A stretch of DNA of 64,000 nt, from assembly GCA_004802725.1 (NCBI GenBank), contig SGPM01000009.1, positions 166,740-230,739 of the forward strand, given 5' to 3'. This DNA comes from Antrodiella citrinella (lineage: Eukaryota; Basidiomycota; Agaricomycetes; Polyporales; Steccherinaceae). The notes beneath the pieces were generated by a model. It saw nothing but the letters and a program-made list of their open reading frames with translations, had not been told where the DNA came from and did not search any database. Both the position numbers and the translations under genes were made by a program. This document shows positions 1-12,185 of this stretch, one piece after another; position 1 is the first letter of the stretch, and each line of letters starts with the position of its first letter.

Positions 1-1954
1 GCGTGAAACGTGAGAACATGTATCAGAAAATGACACCTTTCGCGCAACGCTCACCAGACTTGTAGATTTCGAGGAAGTGCAGGGTTGTATTGCCGGTGTT
101 CTCGACATAATGACCTACATGCCGCGTTAAACCTATCAATATATACATTAACGGTCCGAGGGGAAGCTCACCAAAGGAGGGAGGAACATACCCCACATCA
201 CCGGCCTTGTTGAGATTGTCATCAGCAGATCCAACATTGAGCTTGAAAATGTCTTACCTGGAAGTCAAAGGTTCTGGCGTTCGACTGGGCACCAAGTAGA
301 GTCATTATCGCGTAACCCTCACTAGAATGGCTGAGTCACGTCAAGTCTTAGGTAGCGACTAAAGTGAACGCACATGAAGAATGCCCACTCTGGCTGGGTT
401 GGATGCCACTGCAACGCGTGTCAGTAATCTGTCAAATCTAGAACTTGAGCATCGACTTACGTGAAGTTCCCGCATTGCTCCTGGCTCGACGGTGACTTCG
501 GCGACGGCCAACTGCTCGGCAGCTTTGAAAGATCGCGAATCTGCGGTCTTGATTGTGCCACCCAGGAATTGCGTAGGGATGACCTTGGAGAACTAATACG
601 TGTACGGGAGCAGTGAAATGTCGGCAGGACTTAGTGGTGGGAGCTGGTTATCCGGGGGAGCAGCTATGAAAAGTATGGATGTCAGACGACGGCCAAAATT
701 GCGAAATCGACGAAAAGACTGACAACTAGGGAATATATACAACTTCTCGGATGGACTGTGGTCAAAAGCGGAAAGGCTGGTCTGGAAGTTCTTTGCAATG
801 ACTTCTTTCGGAACATGTGCAAGCCAGTCTGTGAGCTTTATAGAGGTGAGAAAGTCTTCTTGGCGAGTATTTGAACGACAGGACTTGCCAAAAATGTTGC
901 ACTCTCATTGAAATACCCGTCATCATTCACCTGGACAGAGATCATAAGTTCTTGAGTTGAGTACATTTGATGTTATAGCACCCACTAGCAAAAAATTCTG
1001 AGCCTTCCTCGTTGTCGGCGGTGGCTTGGAAAGAATGAGGTTGTCCGGGAGGGAAGCACCATAAGTCTCCAGGATTCTGCAACGGTAAGTTCCATCGTAA
1101 ATGTAATCCTAGACGATGACATCGGATGACTGACGCAACATAGTTTTGTCCCTCGGATGTAACGGTAGTGATCTGAGTTGAGCCTTTGAGAACATAAGCC
1201 CACTAGAGCATTGTTTCAGTGACTATTCCGGGTGATAGTAAGTGTAGTCGATATTACCTCAGCCGAAGTATGCCAGTGAAGCTCGCTTTTGAAGCATACT
1301 TCAATCAGTATCACGACTCTAGTATGATGAGGCGAGGCTAACTTACCGGATTGCACCGGCTTCAAGACGCATGTTGACACCCGCCATTTCTGAGGAGTGG
1401 TAGTACATATCACCGTGATGCCGATTGGATGCCGGAAACACTTACCTGTGACGATAGGCATGTCGTGTACTGGTCAATGCGTTAGCATTTGAGCAAACAA
1501 CAACTGCCGCCGAGGACATACCGGTTTGTTGCCTAGCCCAGCCGCAGTCTGCAGACGATTGTGATTTAGGGAAAACGGCTACTTTGCATTTGGGCTACGC
1601 AAGATCAATTAGAGCAGCTTCATACCTCGAGAGATTGACACACTTACATGTCTCCATGATCTGTCGTCGAGGGTGCCAACAGCGACGGGTTTTTGTAGTT
1701 CGATCGGTATATTCTGCGGTCCCAAAATCGTTGCACCGAGTGTTCCTCGTTGAGCCTGAGGGTAAATATCCGACAACGGAGTCCAGAGGGGATCATTGGG
1801 ATCGTCGCTTGCGTGTGGATCCGTCGGAGTAGTGTCTAAAGATGCTCGTGGTTCTGGATCTAAGCCCAGGTGGCGCTACTATGACGCAAATAGAGAGCGT
1901 GACAGCCACAATGAATGCCTTCGTCGAGAGCTTGAGCTTGGTACCAGAGAACAT
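1..1954 (-). CDS. Oxalate decarboxylase (bicupin), copy A, 3' end beyond window
   Basis: Secreted Mn-dependent enzyme that would split oxalate to formate and CO2. Spliced reading on the minus strand gives GTLGATILGP near the N-terminus, cupin 1 with the GELHWH...E metal motif, NPGDLWCFPPGQPHSFQAT, a lid loop FNESATF, LTDWLAHVP, then cupin 2 with ELHVH-type and WHPTQPEW segments, [12 protein letters not shown] and [18 protein letters not shown]. The last exon, with the expected VSLSQWLA tail, lies left of base 1. The start at 1954 opens a signal-peptide-like segment (MFSGTKLKLSTKAFIVAVTL), but that frame is one base out from the mature frame (GLDPEPRASL) near 1860-1870. This could be an indel, a sequencing error, or decay. 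One intron (about 841-890) appears to use a GC donor. Paralogue of the gene at 14471-16790. Family is certain; intactness is not. Confidence 0.85.
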
Positions 1955-2896
1955 CTTGACTCTAGGTCGCGCTGCCAGTGATGGCTCCGGCGGATGATGC
2001 TTGATGATGAGATGAATGGAAAGAAGATGTGACAAGAGAACCACAGGAAGTCTCAGGAAGACACCATAGCGGCGGGACGGACTGTTAGCCACCGCCCGTT
2101 ACGACCAACATAAGGAGAACACGTTTGACGCTGAGTGGGCCTTCTGAAAAGCAAGCGCTCGCAGCAAGATCAGCGTGGGTCGCGGGGCCAGGCCAGCCTG
2201 AACAACGACAGTGATCGCAGATCAAGCACAACGAATGAACAGCAAGATACTGGGTAAGTCAAATGAACATGTAACCGCCTGACAGAAATGCTGCTGAGAA
2301 TACTTAGACTCTGGTCACGATGTGCAATACTGGCATTGGCATTGGTATACCGGCAAGAAACTTGTATCTTATCGCTCTTCGGATGTCAGCGTTCGACAAA
2401 CAGCTCAGATTGGACCTTTGCGCTGTGATGTCGGCTCCGTGTTTCCATGTGAAGAACACAAAGACGGCCGTGGATATTGCAGTGTGGTTGTCGGCAATAC
2501 AAACCCTTGCTTATCACAAGTACCAGGCTTCTGTTGCCGATGCGATCCCTATGTGGACGTGTGGGCGCGAAGGTTGACGTGTTGACAGCCTGAGCCTCGA
2601 AACGACTTCGAAGTTCGGGTAGCTTCACTAGGCGGTAAGACGACACAATACTCCTGGTGATTATCGTTGTGTGTAGGACAATCCGGGCCACCAGGAGGTA
2701 CCCATCACCTCTTCGGAATACCCTCGACGTGAAGGATCCGCCGCAAAGGACGATCTCGATACTTGCGGGCCTGGATGTGACAAACGAACATGGTGATAGC
2801 GCAAAAGGCGCTTAGTCAGCACTTTGCCTCCGTGAATACAATGCCCTTTCACTCTTCACGTTATCACGTACAATTGAACCTACGGAAACCCTTCCA
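1955..2896. other. Intergenic, no gene assigned
   Basis: Upstream of oxalate decarboxylase copy A. Only short open frames without recognisable motifs are present. Around 2222-2307 there is an intron-like stretch (GTAAGT ... TTAG), and about 2700-2810 has a protein-like plus frame that ends in a stop. I could not build a gene from them. Confidence 0.4.
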
Positions 2897-3067
2897 ATGG
2901 CGATGGAAAAGTGTGCTACTGATGAAGAAAGCAAAGAAGCATCAAGGTGAGTCGCGTTTCACCCGAAAGACAACCCGAACATGCCTAATATGTGATACTG
3001 TAGGGACCACGGCTCTCGGCTATTGCGCCACTTGCCAAAGCTTGGTCGTTTAGCACTTTTTGTGTAA
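2897..3067 (+). CDS. Possible small spliced ORF (about 38 aa), unknown
   Basis: An ATG at 2897 opens a frame that runs to 2946, then a clean intron (GTGAGT donor at 2947, TGTAG acceptor ending 3003), then 3004-3067 to TAA. The result would be a small charged peptide starting MAMEKCATDEES and ending in a basic, leucine-rich stretch. The intron signals are good, but nothing shows that it is translated. It could equally be part of a longer transcript or a 5' exon of the forkhead gene that starts 230 bp downstream. Confidence 0.2.
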
Positions 3068-3300
3068 ATAAGCGGTGGGATGGACGAGCAATACTGAGAA
3101 ACCGTATAAAGATCCGATGGACGACGACGACGTGGTGGAAGTACATAAACAGGTGCTTAACCGCCGAACTGTTGCTCACGGTGGACCCACAAACAAATAC
3201 AGCTCGTGTTGTCCCCGCTGGCCAGACGCGAAGGCCGCATCTCATCTCTTCTCAGTCGCCGACATCGAGTTTGGTTTTGTGGGTCCCTACTGTCCCATAC

Positions 3301-5820
3301 ATGGACACGTCGCGTCCTCATGGGCGCGAACCAACGTTCTCCTCCAACGATCGTCCAGTCCTCACTCACTCTGTCTCTCCACCTTCTCTATACCCTGAAG
3401 ATCGCCAGTCGCAGTCGCGCGGCGGCGTCAACGGCGACGATGGCGACGATTCCGACCACTCCGACCACAGTCACGACTTCACAGCCCGTGGACGTCCTGC
3501 CATGGAGAAACCGCCCTACCTTCCTCACCAGATCGCAAGGCAACGTCGACTGAACCACGTCGTTCAAGCAGACGATACCCCTTACATCCCTCCGGACACA
3601 TCCCATCACCCATCAGCCCCTTCACGCGATTATCATTCTGCGCAGCCTCCTCCTCAACAGCCTCGAGCTCCATACTACACATATGCACAAGAGGTAAGTA
3701 CATTATTGCTTGCCACGGCTATGGACATTGACTATGAGGTAGGGTCCATCTCGTGGCCAGCACGAAGTGATCCCAGGACTTCAACACGATGTGGATCGCA
3801 GTGCAGGACGGAACAAATCTCGCAGTCTTAGTCAGGAGAGGCATACCGATGGCCGGAATGGGAATGGGAGGAGAGTATCTGGGAGTGGCGAGGAAGAGGA
3901 AGGGCAGGCGTCTCCCAGGGCTATAGCAGGTACTTCTCAACATCAAGTGCACCCGCCTCCGCAGGGTGGGCCATACGAATCCCAGCATTTCGTGCCTCCT
4001 CCATTCAAGTACAACGGTGAACGATATCCCGCTTATGATGCTAATGCTCGTAGGATTGGACTTGATCACGTTCGTTACGAGAACATCCCGCCACAGGACG
4101 GCAGTGGTACAAGGACATACTACCGTGCCAGGACCCACAAATATCCTCCAGCCAACGCGCCTATGAACGACGTGCCTCACGTTATGACTTTGACTTTGGA
4201 CAAGGCTGCACCGGGACGGGACGGGCCGCCATCGACATCGACATCTGCGCCTGGCATCAGCGGCGAGGTGCCGCCACCACAAGACATCGATATGGCGCCT
4301 CTTTCGCCTGGCGCGTCTCATTCTCCTACCGCATCCATGTATGCCCCCTCTTCTCCTAGTCGTTACTATAGATTCATAACTCTTACTCCAAATCCCAGTC
4401 TACAGGAAGAGATCGACTTGGGACGAACTGATAGACGCGTTACTACAGGTCGGCCAAATCCTGTCACAGTCCAAGGGAACGCAACGGATGGCGCACCTCA
4501 TCTTCGCGACATGCTAGGTTTGAATGCTACTGATCCTCTCGATCTAAAAGCACTTAGCGATCCTCCGCCCGGCGCCAAACCTAGCTACCCTTATCCCACT
4601 CTCATTATGCTCGCCATAACCGGTAGTCCTAAGAAGCGCTTGACCCTGTCCGAGATATACAGCGCTATCGAAGAGAGGTTTGACTGGTTCAAAAACACGG
4701 AAGACAAGGCATGGCAGGTAATACGAACAATTTTCAGTCTCACGATCTTTTTCTCATCTCTTCGTCATCATAGGGGTCTATCAGACATACCCTGTCTCTC
4801 AAGTCATGCTTTCGCACGATTTCTAGGCCCATTACTGAACCTGGGAAGGGTAACTACTGGATAGTAGACACTTCTCAAGGAGATGGTAATAAGCGGCCTC
4901 GAAAACGCAACCCTCGGCCGAAAAAAGCCGAACGTATCAAGATGGCTGCACAAGCTGCGAGGCAGGAGTTGGAAGAGGATGAATTGAGTGGCGGGAGTAT
5001 GCCACCAGAGGCGGCGGAGCGTCCCAATGCCGTCAGACGCAGCACTCGCGATGATGACGACGATCGGAACATCGACCCTCAGCTGAGGGATCAAGGCCAT
5101 ACTGTCGGGGACAGTCGGGCGCGCGTCAGTGCGACTTCCAGGACAGTCAGGCGCGGTCATTCGCCGTACAGCACACCTTCCCCTACCAGCCATAGTGGCC
5201 GGAACAGTAGGACGTACGGTAGCAGCACTTCGGCGCCTTCTATGGTCCCGGTGTCCTCTTGGTCGAGTGCTCGGCCGTCGTCCAGGTCATCCGATCGTTC
5301 CGCATACAACCCATCTCCACCTCCCCCGTCTCACCCATCCACCTCCTCTCATACGTTCGGGGAATCGTCTTTCAGTTCCACTCGCTCTGCTCTTCATCCT
5401 TCCCGCGACATGGCCCCTCGCGCCGCTCCTCTACCGAGCACCAGCAAAGCAGCTCCTTCAAATTGGGCGCCATACGGATCCTACTCTTCCCTGTCCTCTG
5501 CCACAATTTCATCCATGTCAACCACGACGAGACCCTACATTCAACCACAGACTTCCCTCTCAGGTTCCACGCGAGCGTATGTTTCAACGCAAACCCACAC
5601 ATCCAACACGCGCACGACATCGACTCATGACTATGGTCATCGCTACTCCCGCCCACACTATTCGTCGTCAAGATCTGTAGACTCGCGCGACACCGGCGAA
5701 CCTCCGAGACGAATCACTACGAATTTCAATCAAACTCCTGATTGGGAAAACGCGGCGGTCCCGCGAAGGACGTATCAAGACTACTCAGATGATTCAGAGT
5801 CGGAGTCAGAGGAAGACTGA
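3301..5820 (+). CDS. Forkhead (winged-helix) transcription factor
   Basis: Three exons, 3301-3693, 3743-4717 and 4774-5820, give 804 aa. The forkhead domain lies at about residues 405-490: KPSYPYPTLIMLAI, then LTLSEIYSAIEERFDWFK, then AWQ, a 56-bp intron, GSIRHTLSLKSCF and EPGKGNYWIVD. The domain is followed by a basic patch (KRPRKRNPRPKK), a probable nuclear localisation signal. Both flanks are long, Ser/Pro/His-rich and look disordered; the C-terminus is acidic. The ATG at 3301 is the first in frame; the open frame extends further up without an ATG. The recognition helix reads QGSIRHT where most forkheads have QNSIRHN/S, so DNA preference may differ. Nuclear sequence-specific regulator; targets unknown. 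Confidence 0.93.
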
Positions 5821-6334
5821 GTACTTGGTTTTGCCCATCCCCCCCTCCCCTCATCTCCCTTCCCCCTTCNCACCCATCATATCATTTCATACGAGTTCCC
5901 ATCCCACTTCTAAATCTTTCGCATCTTCTCCACTCATCTTGCTTTGCGAGCTCCAAATTGCATCATATAATATCCTATTGTTTTCATAACAAAGCTATGC
6001 GTACGCTGTCTTCTCGCAGATGTTTCTTGTCACTCTTCATACCCGAGACTTGTTTTACAGCATGCTGCCAATGGTCGTTCGTTTCTCGTTCCTCTCGGCG
6101 CAGCATAATGGTTGTTCGTTTCCCGTTCAATGCCCATTGTCTGCTATCACATCATGCTTTGTGCTGTCATCATAGCTGTCGTTGCTATTCTATATTGTAC
6201 TGAGCTTGGAGAAATAGTCATACAAATATCATCATTCCGTGCCAATGTGCAATGAGCATGTAGCATAGGATTTCAAGAAAATCAGGACTTCGGCGTGAAT
6301 GCTTGATCTTCAACCCTTCCCTTCCACCTTCTCG
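5821..6334. other. Intergenic: convergent 3' ends
   Basis: Lies between the forkhead stop and the stop of the minus-strand unknown gene. Strongly pyrimidine-rich just after the forkhead gene and carries one unread base (5870). Presumably the two 3' UTRs; no ORF with recognisable content. Confidence 0.5.
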
Positions 6335-6970
6335 TCATCTCCCAAACCACGCGCAGACGCGCTGGATGAGTCCTACGGCAGGAGAGGCAGCAGCAGGTGA
6401 AGCGTGGCGGGAACCAGCGATGACCTTGAGGCCGGGGAGAACGTAACGCAAGAATATGGAGTTTGAGCCCGTCGTGAGGATCACGGGAGGAGTCTCTCCG
6501 AACCAATCATACGACTCCTCGTCCTCCAGATCCACGTCGGTGTCTTCCCACAGGGAGATGGGCGAGAGGGGGACGTATGGGGAGACGGAGTTGAGGTGAT
6601 GCCATTCGTCAAGGCTATGGGCAGTCTCGCCGTGCCAGGTGAGTTTGCTGCCGCTGACCTTGGCGAAGCCTTTCTCGGAGAGAGGTCGGATATCGATGAG
6701 GGTGCTTGCCCCAGTCTCGTCGAAGTCATCGACATCCAACGTGGATATTGTCTCCTCGTATAACGTGAGGTCAATGCGGTGCGTGTCCATCTCGCTATCG
6801 TCCTTAGGCTTGGAGAGTCGGCGACCAAAGCAGCAAGCGCGACTATATCGGGGTTGGTGACGAGGCTTCAACTCTGTGAAGATGGTAGATTCGGATGCGG
6901 AAGGGGCAAAATGTCGTGAAGATGTCGCAAAAGGATTGAGCTTGTGCAGCAGTAGTCTGAGAGAAAGCAT
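6335..6970 (-). CDS. Unknown protein, 211 aa
   Basis: Single coding exon from ATG at 6970 to the stop at 6335. A clean intron (GTAAGT donor at 7023, CTAAC branch, CTACAG acceptor) ends directly before the ATG, which supports transcription and the start choice. The N-terminus (MLSLRLLLHKLNPFATSSR) is basic and hydroxylated and could be a mitochondrial targeting peptide. The middle has an IDIRPLSEKG segment and an acidic VDLEDEESYDWFGE stretch. The C-terminal third (SNSIFLRYVLPGLKVIAG) is hydrophobic. I recognise no family. Possibly an organelle-directed fungal orphan. Confidence 0.6.
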   Translation of the reverse strand: MLSLRLLLHKLNPFATSSRHFAPSASESTIFTELKPRHQPRYSRACCFGRRLSKPKDDSEMDTHRIDLTLYEETISTLDVDDFDETGASTLIDIRPLSEKGFAKVSGSKLTWHGETAHSLDEWHHLNSVSPYVPLSPISLWEDTDVDLEDEESYDWFGETPPVILTTGSNSIFLRYVLPGLKVIAGSRHASPAAASPAVGLIQRVCAWFGR

Positions 6971-7023
6971 CTGTAGACGAATCGTTAGTGCGGTTCTTTG
7001 TTGAGACTCAGGGCCTAACTTAC

Positions 7024-7449
7024 AGTACGTGAAGTGTCACTTGAATGAGGAAATGAATCTATGGCTAACTGATGGACTTGGCGCATTCAGCAGAGGGGGG
7101 TGTCACGCAGGATGGGACGGGGCGACATGCAGGGAGCCTATAAGATCGCAGGAAAGTGAAAGGAATCGCGGAGTGGATGCCGTTAGCCACCAGCCAGTGG
7201 CTAACAGTTGCAATCTTGTCCGATAATTGCAGTCTCGATCATAATAGCGTCAACCGCCGTCTCCAACGCCAACGACTTTGGAGGTGACATGTTGTTTTCC
7301 ACCCGTTTAGTCTGGTCGTCCGTGTCTACACATCATTGATTTGAGATTGGTAGTGCGGCGAATAAGACAAGTGAGACGAGCAATATGGGCAACCATGGTA
7401 TTACAAGGATAAGTTGGTAGTGCGTAGAGTCGAGGGACACGAGACGAGG
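7024..7449. other. Intergenic between 6970 and THG1
   Basis: Promoter side of the 211-aa gene and 3' flank of THG1. No ORF with recognisable content. Confidence 0.4.
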
Positions 7450-8503
7450 CTATTCTAGCAGATACGGTCGAGCATTCCAGAAGTCGTCCTTGATGATGTC
7501 GCAGTGCAGAATAGCGATCGGAGTGAGGCCTTTGGAGGAGGCAACTGCATGGGCGCCCAGGTCATCCGAGGTCTACGTGCCATGAGATCAGCGGAATATC
7601 TGTTATACTTGGCGCATACCTTTTCTCTACAAAGAACACTTCCTTTCCGATGATGAGGAGGTATATCGTTGTAGTTGATAGCGAACTGAGAAAAAAGAAT
7701 CTCGTGTTTTTGCTTGGACGCAGTGCCCTGGATATAAAATCAGATAATCAGATTCTGCAATGCAAGTTGTAGTATGATGGTACAAGTAGGCCGCATTACC
7801 TTGAGTGTTTGATGTGCTTGAGTGGTCGTCTCGCCGCCTTGTTGTACGAGAGCCCAAAAGACAGTATTATATAGGTTATTGACGTGCGCTATGGAAGCGT
7901 GTCAGGAAGACGACTAGGTAGCGATGAACCCAAGAAAGACATACTGTCGGCTTGCCTCCACGAGAAATAATCGCGAATCTCTTGTGCTGATGGATACACG
8001 ATAACCCTTGCATCAAATGTCGGTGGATACTTCAACTGGATCTCTGGAAGATGGTCCGACCAGTGGAAGACATAGGATGACGTGAATGTGGAAGCAATCA
8101 TGCTCAAGATTTTGGCGTGGCGACGCTTGTGCACAGTGGTAGACCTGGGAAAGAGGAAGCTACAAGGCCTTCGATAAGCTTTTAGCGTAAATGGAAATAA
8201 TGACCTGCTCACCTGTACTCGTCGGATTCGCCGAAAGCTAGCACAATATCCTTGAACTCGTTCATAACATCCCCAGCTGCGTGATCCATCAACGCTAGGG
8301 CACGATCGTCATTGGGCTTCGTGAATCCATGCTCTTGTGAAAGTCTGTATTGATATATTCATTGTAGGCTCTCTTCTGGAGATGGACCATCAGGAATACC
8401 GATGGAAGGCATGGCCGTCCACGCGCACTACAATGTATGTGTTCGGGAGTAATGAGTCCGGCTGTTCAAATGTCTTGACGTAGGCAAATCGGGAGACCGC
8501 CAT
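7450..8503 (-). CDS. THG1: tRNA-His guanylyltransferase
   Basis: Adds the essential G(-1) to the 5' end of tRNA-His by 3'-5' polymerisation. The spliced minus strand gives [20 protein letters not shown], the metal-site strand [31 protein letters not shown], the catalytic [10 protein letters not shown] carboxylates, [32 protein letters not shown], the KNEIL-like KHEILF, and the C-terminal [11 protein letters not shown] motif. About six exons. The start at 8503 matches the family's N-terminus. The join of exon 1 (ending at HAFHR, donor GTATTC) to exon 2 (EHGFTKPND) is one base out with consensus splice sites, so there is a non-standard junction, an error, or a lesion there. Shares a short divergent promoter with the gene at 8813. 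Confidence 0.93.
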
Positions 8504-8812
8504 CCTACATGATCCTGTCAGTTTCTGATGTAAAGTACATCTCCATACGTACCCAACAAACAATAGAGAAGAGATGGAGGATGGAGAGACACAGCTATGG
8601 CACAGCCTGCTTGAGCAAGACAGCACTGGTAGTATTTAAGAGGAGGCCCGTGGGAATTGTGACTGGATAGAGGAGCCTCGCTGTAGCACCGTCACAACAT
8701 GCCCAAGTCTGACTCCGGTCCATCCCTCTTGGCTTCAAACCACCACCATCGCGACCGACGACGTCCACAAGCAGGCTCGAAACATTCCTGACATCGAACA
8801 CCATCACCGACA
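8504..8812. promoter_or_regulatory. Divergent promoter region, THG1 / acidic unknown
   Basis: 309 bp separate the THG1 ATG (8503, minus) from the ATG at 8813 (plus), so both promoters must lie here or overlap it. No specific site was identified. Confidence 0.4.
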
Positions 8813-9569
8813 ATGAGCACCACCACCGCATATTCTGACTTCTTCCGCCACCGGGTGATTGGGCGAGCACCGTCCCCGCCGACATGGGCATGCTACGAGC
8901 AGATCCCCTACGATGACGGCTGCAGCGATAGTGGGTCTGAGGAGAATTCGTGCTCCGAGGACGAAGAAGACTATGGCCGAGCTACTCGTCCTGAGAACAA
9001 CTCCGACGGAGACAGTACCGGGGAACATCGCCACAATGGTGATCAGGAGCCCCATGCTAATGGCGACATGGAGATCGATGACGGTGATGAAGCGGTGTCC
9101 GCGGACAAGCTCACGGAATATAAGAGGGATGTCAAGGGCAAGCAGCGAGCCACTGAGTCTGAACATGACAGTCCAAAGAGGCAGCAGCAGCAGCAGCAGC
9201 GGAAGAAGAACCGCCAGCCTGTGATCGCCTTACGTCCCATTTTGACTATACAAAGGAGTCAAGGGTTTGTATGGAATCAGGTAATGACATCCTCACATCG
9301 TGCAATTCATCGCTAATACGTCTACTCTCATTACAGGACTTGTTTGTTCCTCCGTATATCAAAGACCGATGTTCGTATCTTTCATTCATGTACTGAATGA
9401 GGGTTGTCTGATTGTGCTTTGTCCTTCAGATGTCGCGTCTACATCTCCACCCAACGCGAAAGGGTTCGTGTCGTCGTCGGTTTCTTCGACAGCGTCGGGA
9501 CTCGACTACGAGGTAGAAGTGGTAGAGATCAGGGTTGGAGAGGGAGAGCTGAAGGATATCATTCCCTAA
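8813..9569 (+). CDS. Unknown acidic, charged protein, 213 aa
   Basis: Exons 8813-9280, 9337-9370 and 9430-9569 sum to an exact open frame. The N-terminal two thirds are acidic and disordered (a run of E/D/S around DDGCSDSGSEENSCSEDEED), followed by a basic segment with a glutamine run (KRQQQQQQRKKNRQP). The C-terminal part looks folded: QGFVWNQDLFVPPYIKDRY, then SSSVSSTASGLDYEVEVVEIRVGEGELKDIIP. The second intron has a GTTCGT donor, as do two other introns in the window. I do not recognise the family. The layout (acidic tail, basic patch, short folded end) suggests a nuclear protein, but that is inference. Confidence 0.7.
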
Positions 9570-9821
9570 CGGAACGGAGTGGCCTTGACCGTATTTCTGT
9601 ATTCTCCAACACAACTTTATCTACCTTGGCTTCTAGACGGAGTACTCCTACATTTTGCGATGCTCTCCCTGCCCAATGCCGTACTTACCTTCGCCTTCAC
9701 CGTTCTTCCCCTTTTGTGTTTTTCGTACCCTGTGTATCATATATATCCCATGCCGTGGTATTGTGCTGTCCGATATCTGCAAGACCGGATCCGATTCTCA
9801 AGATGTATTGGGTACGGCGGC

Positions 9822-12185
9822 TCAGTCGGTTGCCAGCTTCAGCAGTGCATCATCGAGTTCCCTACTTAACGCGGCTTCCTTCTCTCTTTCCCTTTCCTTT
9901 TCTCTCACAGCCTCTGCTTCGCGTGCGACCACATACGACGGAGTCACATACGGCTTGTAGTCCAAATGTCTCTTGACGTAGAAACACATGTACGCTTGCG
10001 ACTTCAGGCACTTTCCCAAGGTGGAATGAGTGACCCTGCGGATAACGAGCGTGAGTAGAAGAGACCGAGTAAACTTGAAGCGGTGTCACGTACTTATCAT
10101 CGTCAAAGTGATACCACTATGTGTATGCATAAGAAATTGACATGTACACGAAGGAGTAACTTGAACAGACACTCACCTCATCCTGGTAGCGAGTAAAGCA
10201 AGTATAATGACCATTGTCAATCTGACCATCGTGGCATACGACCGAGAACAGGTCATAATCATATAGTGCATGGGGTCCCGAGTATCTGCTCCACAAACGA
10301 AGTCAGCGACAAGAAAATTTGACCAGAAGACGCAATGATCTCACGAATCTAGTTCCGACCCTTCCGTCTCACGTCCCCGTTCATTAGCATGCTTTCCGTC
10401 TCGGGCATTCATCACCAATGTCGTATACTCGGCCATATTTATACTCGCTGGGAACCGGACAGATGCCTCTATCTTGTGCGCAGTATTTCGGTCCGTTGAC
10501 TTGTGCTCAAAACGCTGCTTCTAGTCAAGAACTAGAGATAGCACAATTGTCTGTGTCAGCTTACCTTGAACTGGAAGCTGAGCACAGGTGGCAGCTTTCG
10601 GATGCTCAGACGTTTGCTTGCCTATCGAGATAAATTTAGGAAGAAGACTGCCCGTACGGCTCGGAGAACTTACAGCCGTGGTCTTGCTACATTTGACGCA
10701 ATTGTATGCACTGAGCTTCTCAGGCTGTGTAAACCTACACAGCAACAATCAGCGAATGTAATCACAGACAAATAGAGCACGTACCTTCTTAAGCATGAGG
10801 CTAGTGTATAATTGGGACCCACTTCGCCGGTCTTGCCTTTCAATTCAAGACTGACGTCAAGCATAGGATCTGTAGTGGAAGTGATATTGCTGCATCGTTC
10901 GCATTTTACGTCACTTTGCAATAAGCCATCGAAAGTGGAATGCACGATGCAGATGCAAGAGAGCTTCGTTGATCCCCGCGACGTCGCATGAATGTGGTTC
11001 AGAGTCGAAATGAAGCACTCGTGCGCATCTTGTTGTGCATACCCCGAGAGCTCCGATGAAGCACGCCACGTCGTGGAAAGGAAACTGATAGGGCCGAAGG
11101 GTGCCTCATTCCCTGAGTAAACCTATTGAATACCGATGTTAGGTCCGGCACCGACAGGAGGAACAACAAATACGAGCCTCCGAGAACAATTTGTCCATCT
11201 CACAGCAGGCACAATCCTTCGCTTTGAGACAAATTTTTTGATTGTGCTTGTCGCTCAGGAAATAGCTTCGCAACAATGGATTTGCGATGAAGGATTGCAG
11301 GATGACATTCAAATAGCATGTCTGACCAAGATTGAGCAAGCCACGGCGACCTGTGATAGTGAGACGTCAATGTCATTACAGGAGAAATCATTGACTTTAC
11401 GCATACCTTGACAGGACATTACCGTGGACCCTGCAAGAGCATCCGAGTCCTTAGTGTTGGGAATCCAAGGTTTGAAAGATTCACGGCTCTTCTTAGCAGC
11501 TGTTGCGGCCGTGAGTACGAGTTTCATGAAAGGCATAAATGACAGACCTTGGAAGTATGTATGGTTCTCTTCGAAGGAAAGAGCAGCGGCGTTATAGGCA
11601 GAGATAGTATCGGCGTTGTAGACAAAATCCTCGCATTCGCTGCAGTAGATTGAGCCAGACTTAGCATCGACACCTAGAGTAATCAGAAGGTCAGAAATAA
11701 GCGAGATATCTTCTGAAGACAAGGTAACTGTCAAATTTAACAGACAGGTACCTTGTACTTCATGAGTGGCAGTTCGGGGAGACGATGAACACTCACAGAA
11801 CTCGTGACCTTCGTTCTCAAGATGTTGTTGTATGTGAGATGGGCTCCAGCATCCAGAGAATGAGCACTGGAGACAAACAAAAGGACGCGAAAGGCTTGCT
11901 TCGCATGTTCCGCAAGCTGGAAAAGCGATCTAAGGAGAGTAGCATCGTATCAAGCATCGAAAGTGCTATGACATGAGGATCTCATACCTTACGGCGCTTA
12001 GTGGGAGGACGACTCTGGTACGACCGCCGAGAGTTCCAGGACGCTACAGTGCGGAATTTCTTCAGAACGGCCTCATTATCTTCTTTGCGAGAAAGAAGTG
12101 GGCCGAGATGGGGACATTGACCTGGATGTACACCGAACTCCCCGGCCAAGTAGTCTGTTTCGCTTTGAGGGTCCATGAGAGCCAT
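9822..12185 (-). CDS. UBP8: Ubiquitin-specific protease of the SAGA DUB module (Ubp8/USP22-like)
   Basis: Would remove ubiquitin from histone H2B as part of SAGA. The N-terminus (MALMDPQSETDYLAGEFGVHPGQCPHL) leads into a zinc-finger UBP domain: CGTC...RPFVCLQCSFSGCW...HIQQHLENEGHEF...YCSECEDFVY. The protease domain has the catalytic Cys box NLGQTCYLNVILQSF, the Zn-ribbon pair GLLQSDVKCERCSNITST, and the His box CHDGQIDNGHYTCFTRYQDEW. After the usual end (YMCFYVKRHLDY) there is an extra charged, helical tail (VREKEREREKEAALSREL) of about 40 residues, longer than yeast Ubp8. At least nine exons; boundaries between the motifs were not all fixed. Start chosen at the first ATG before the conserved N-terminus. 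Confidence 0.9.
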
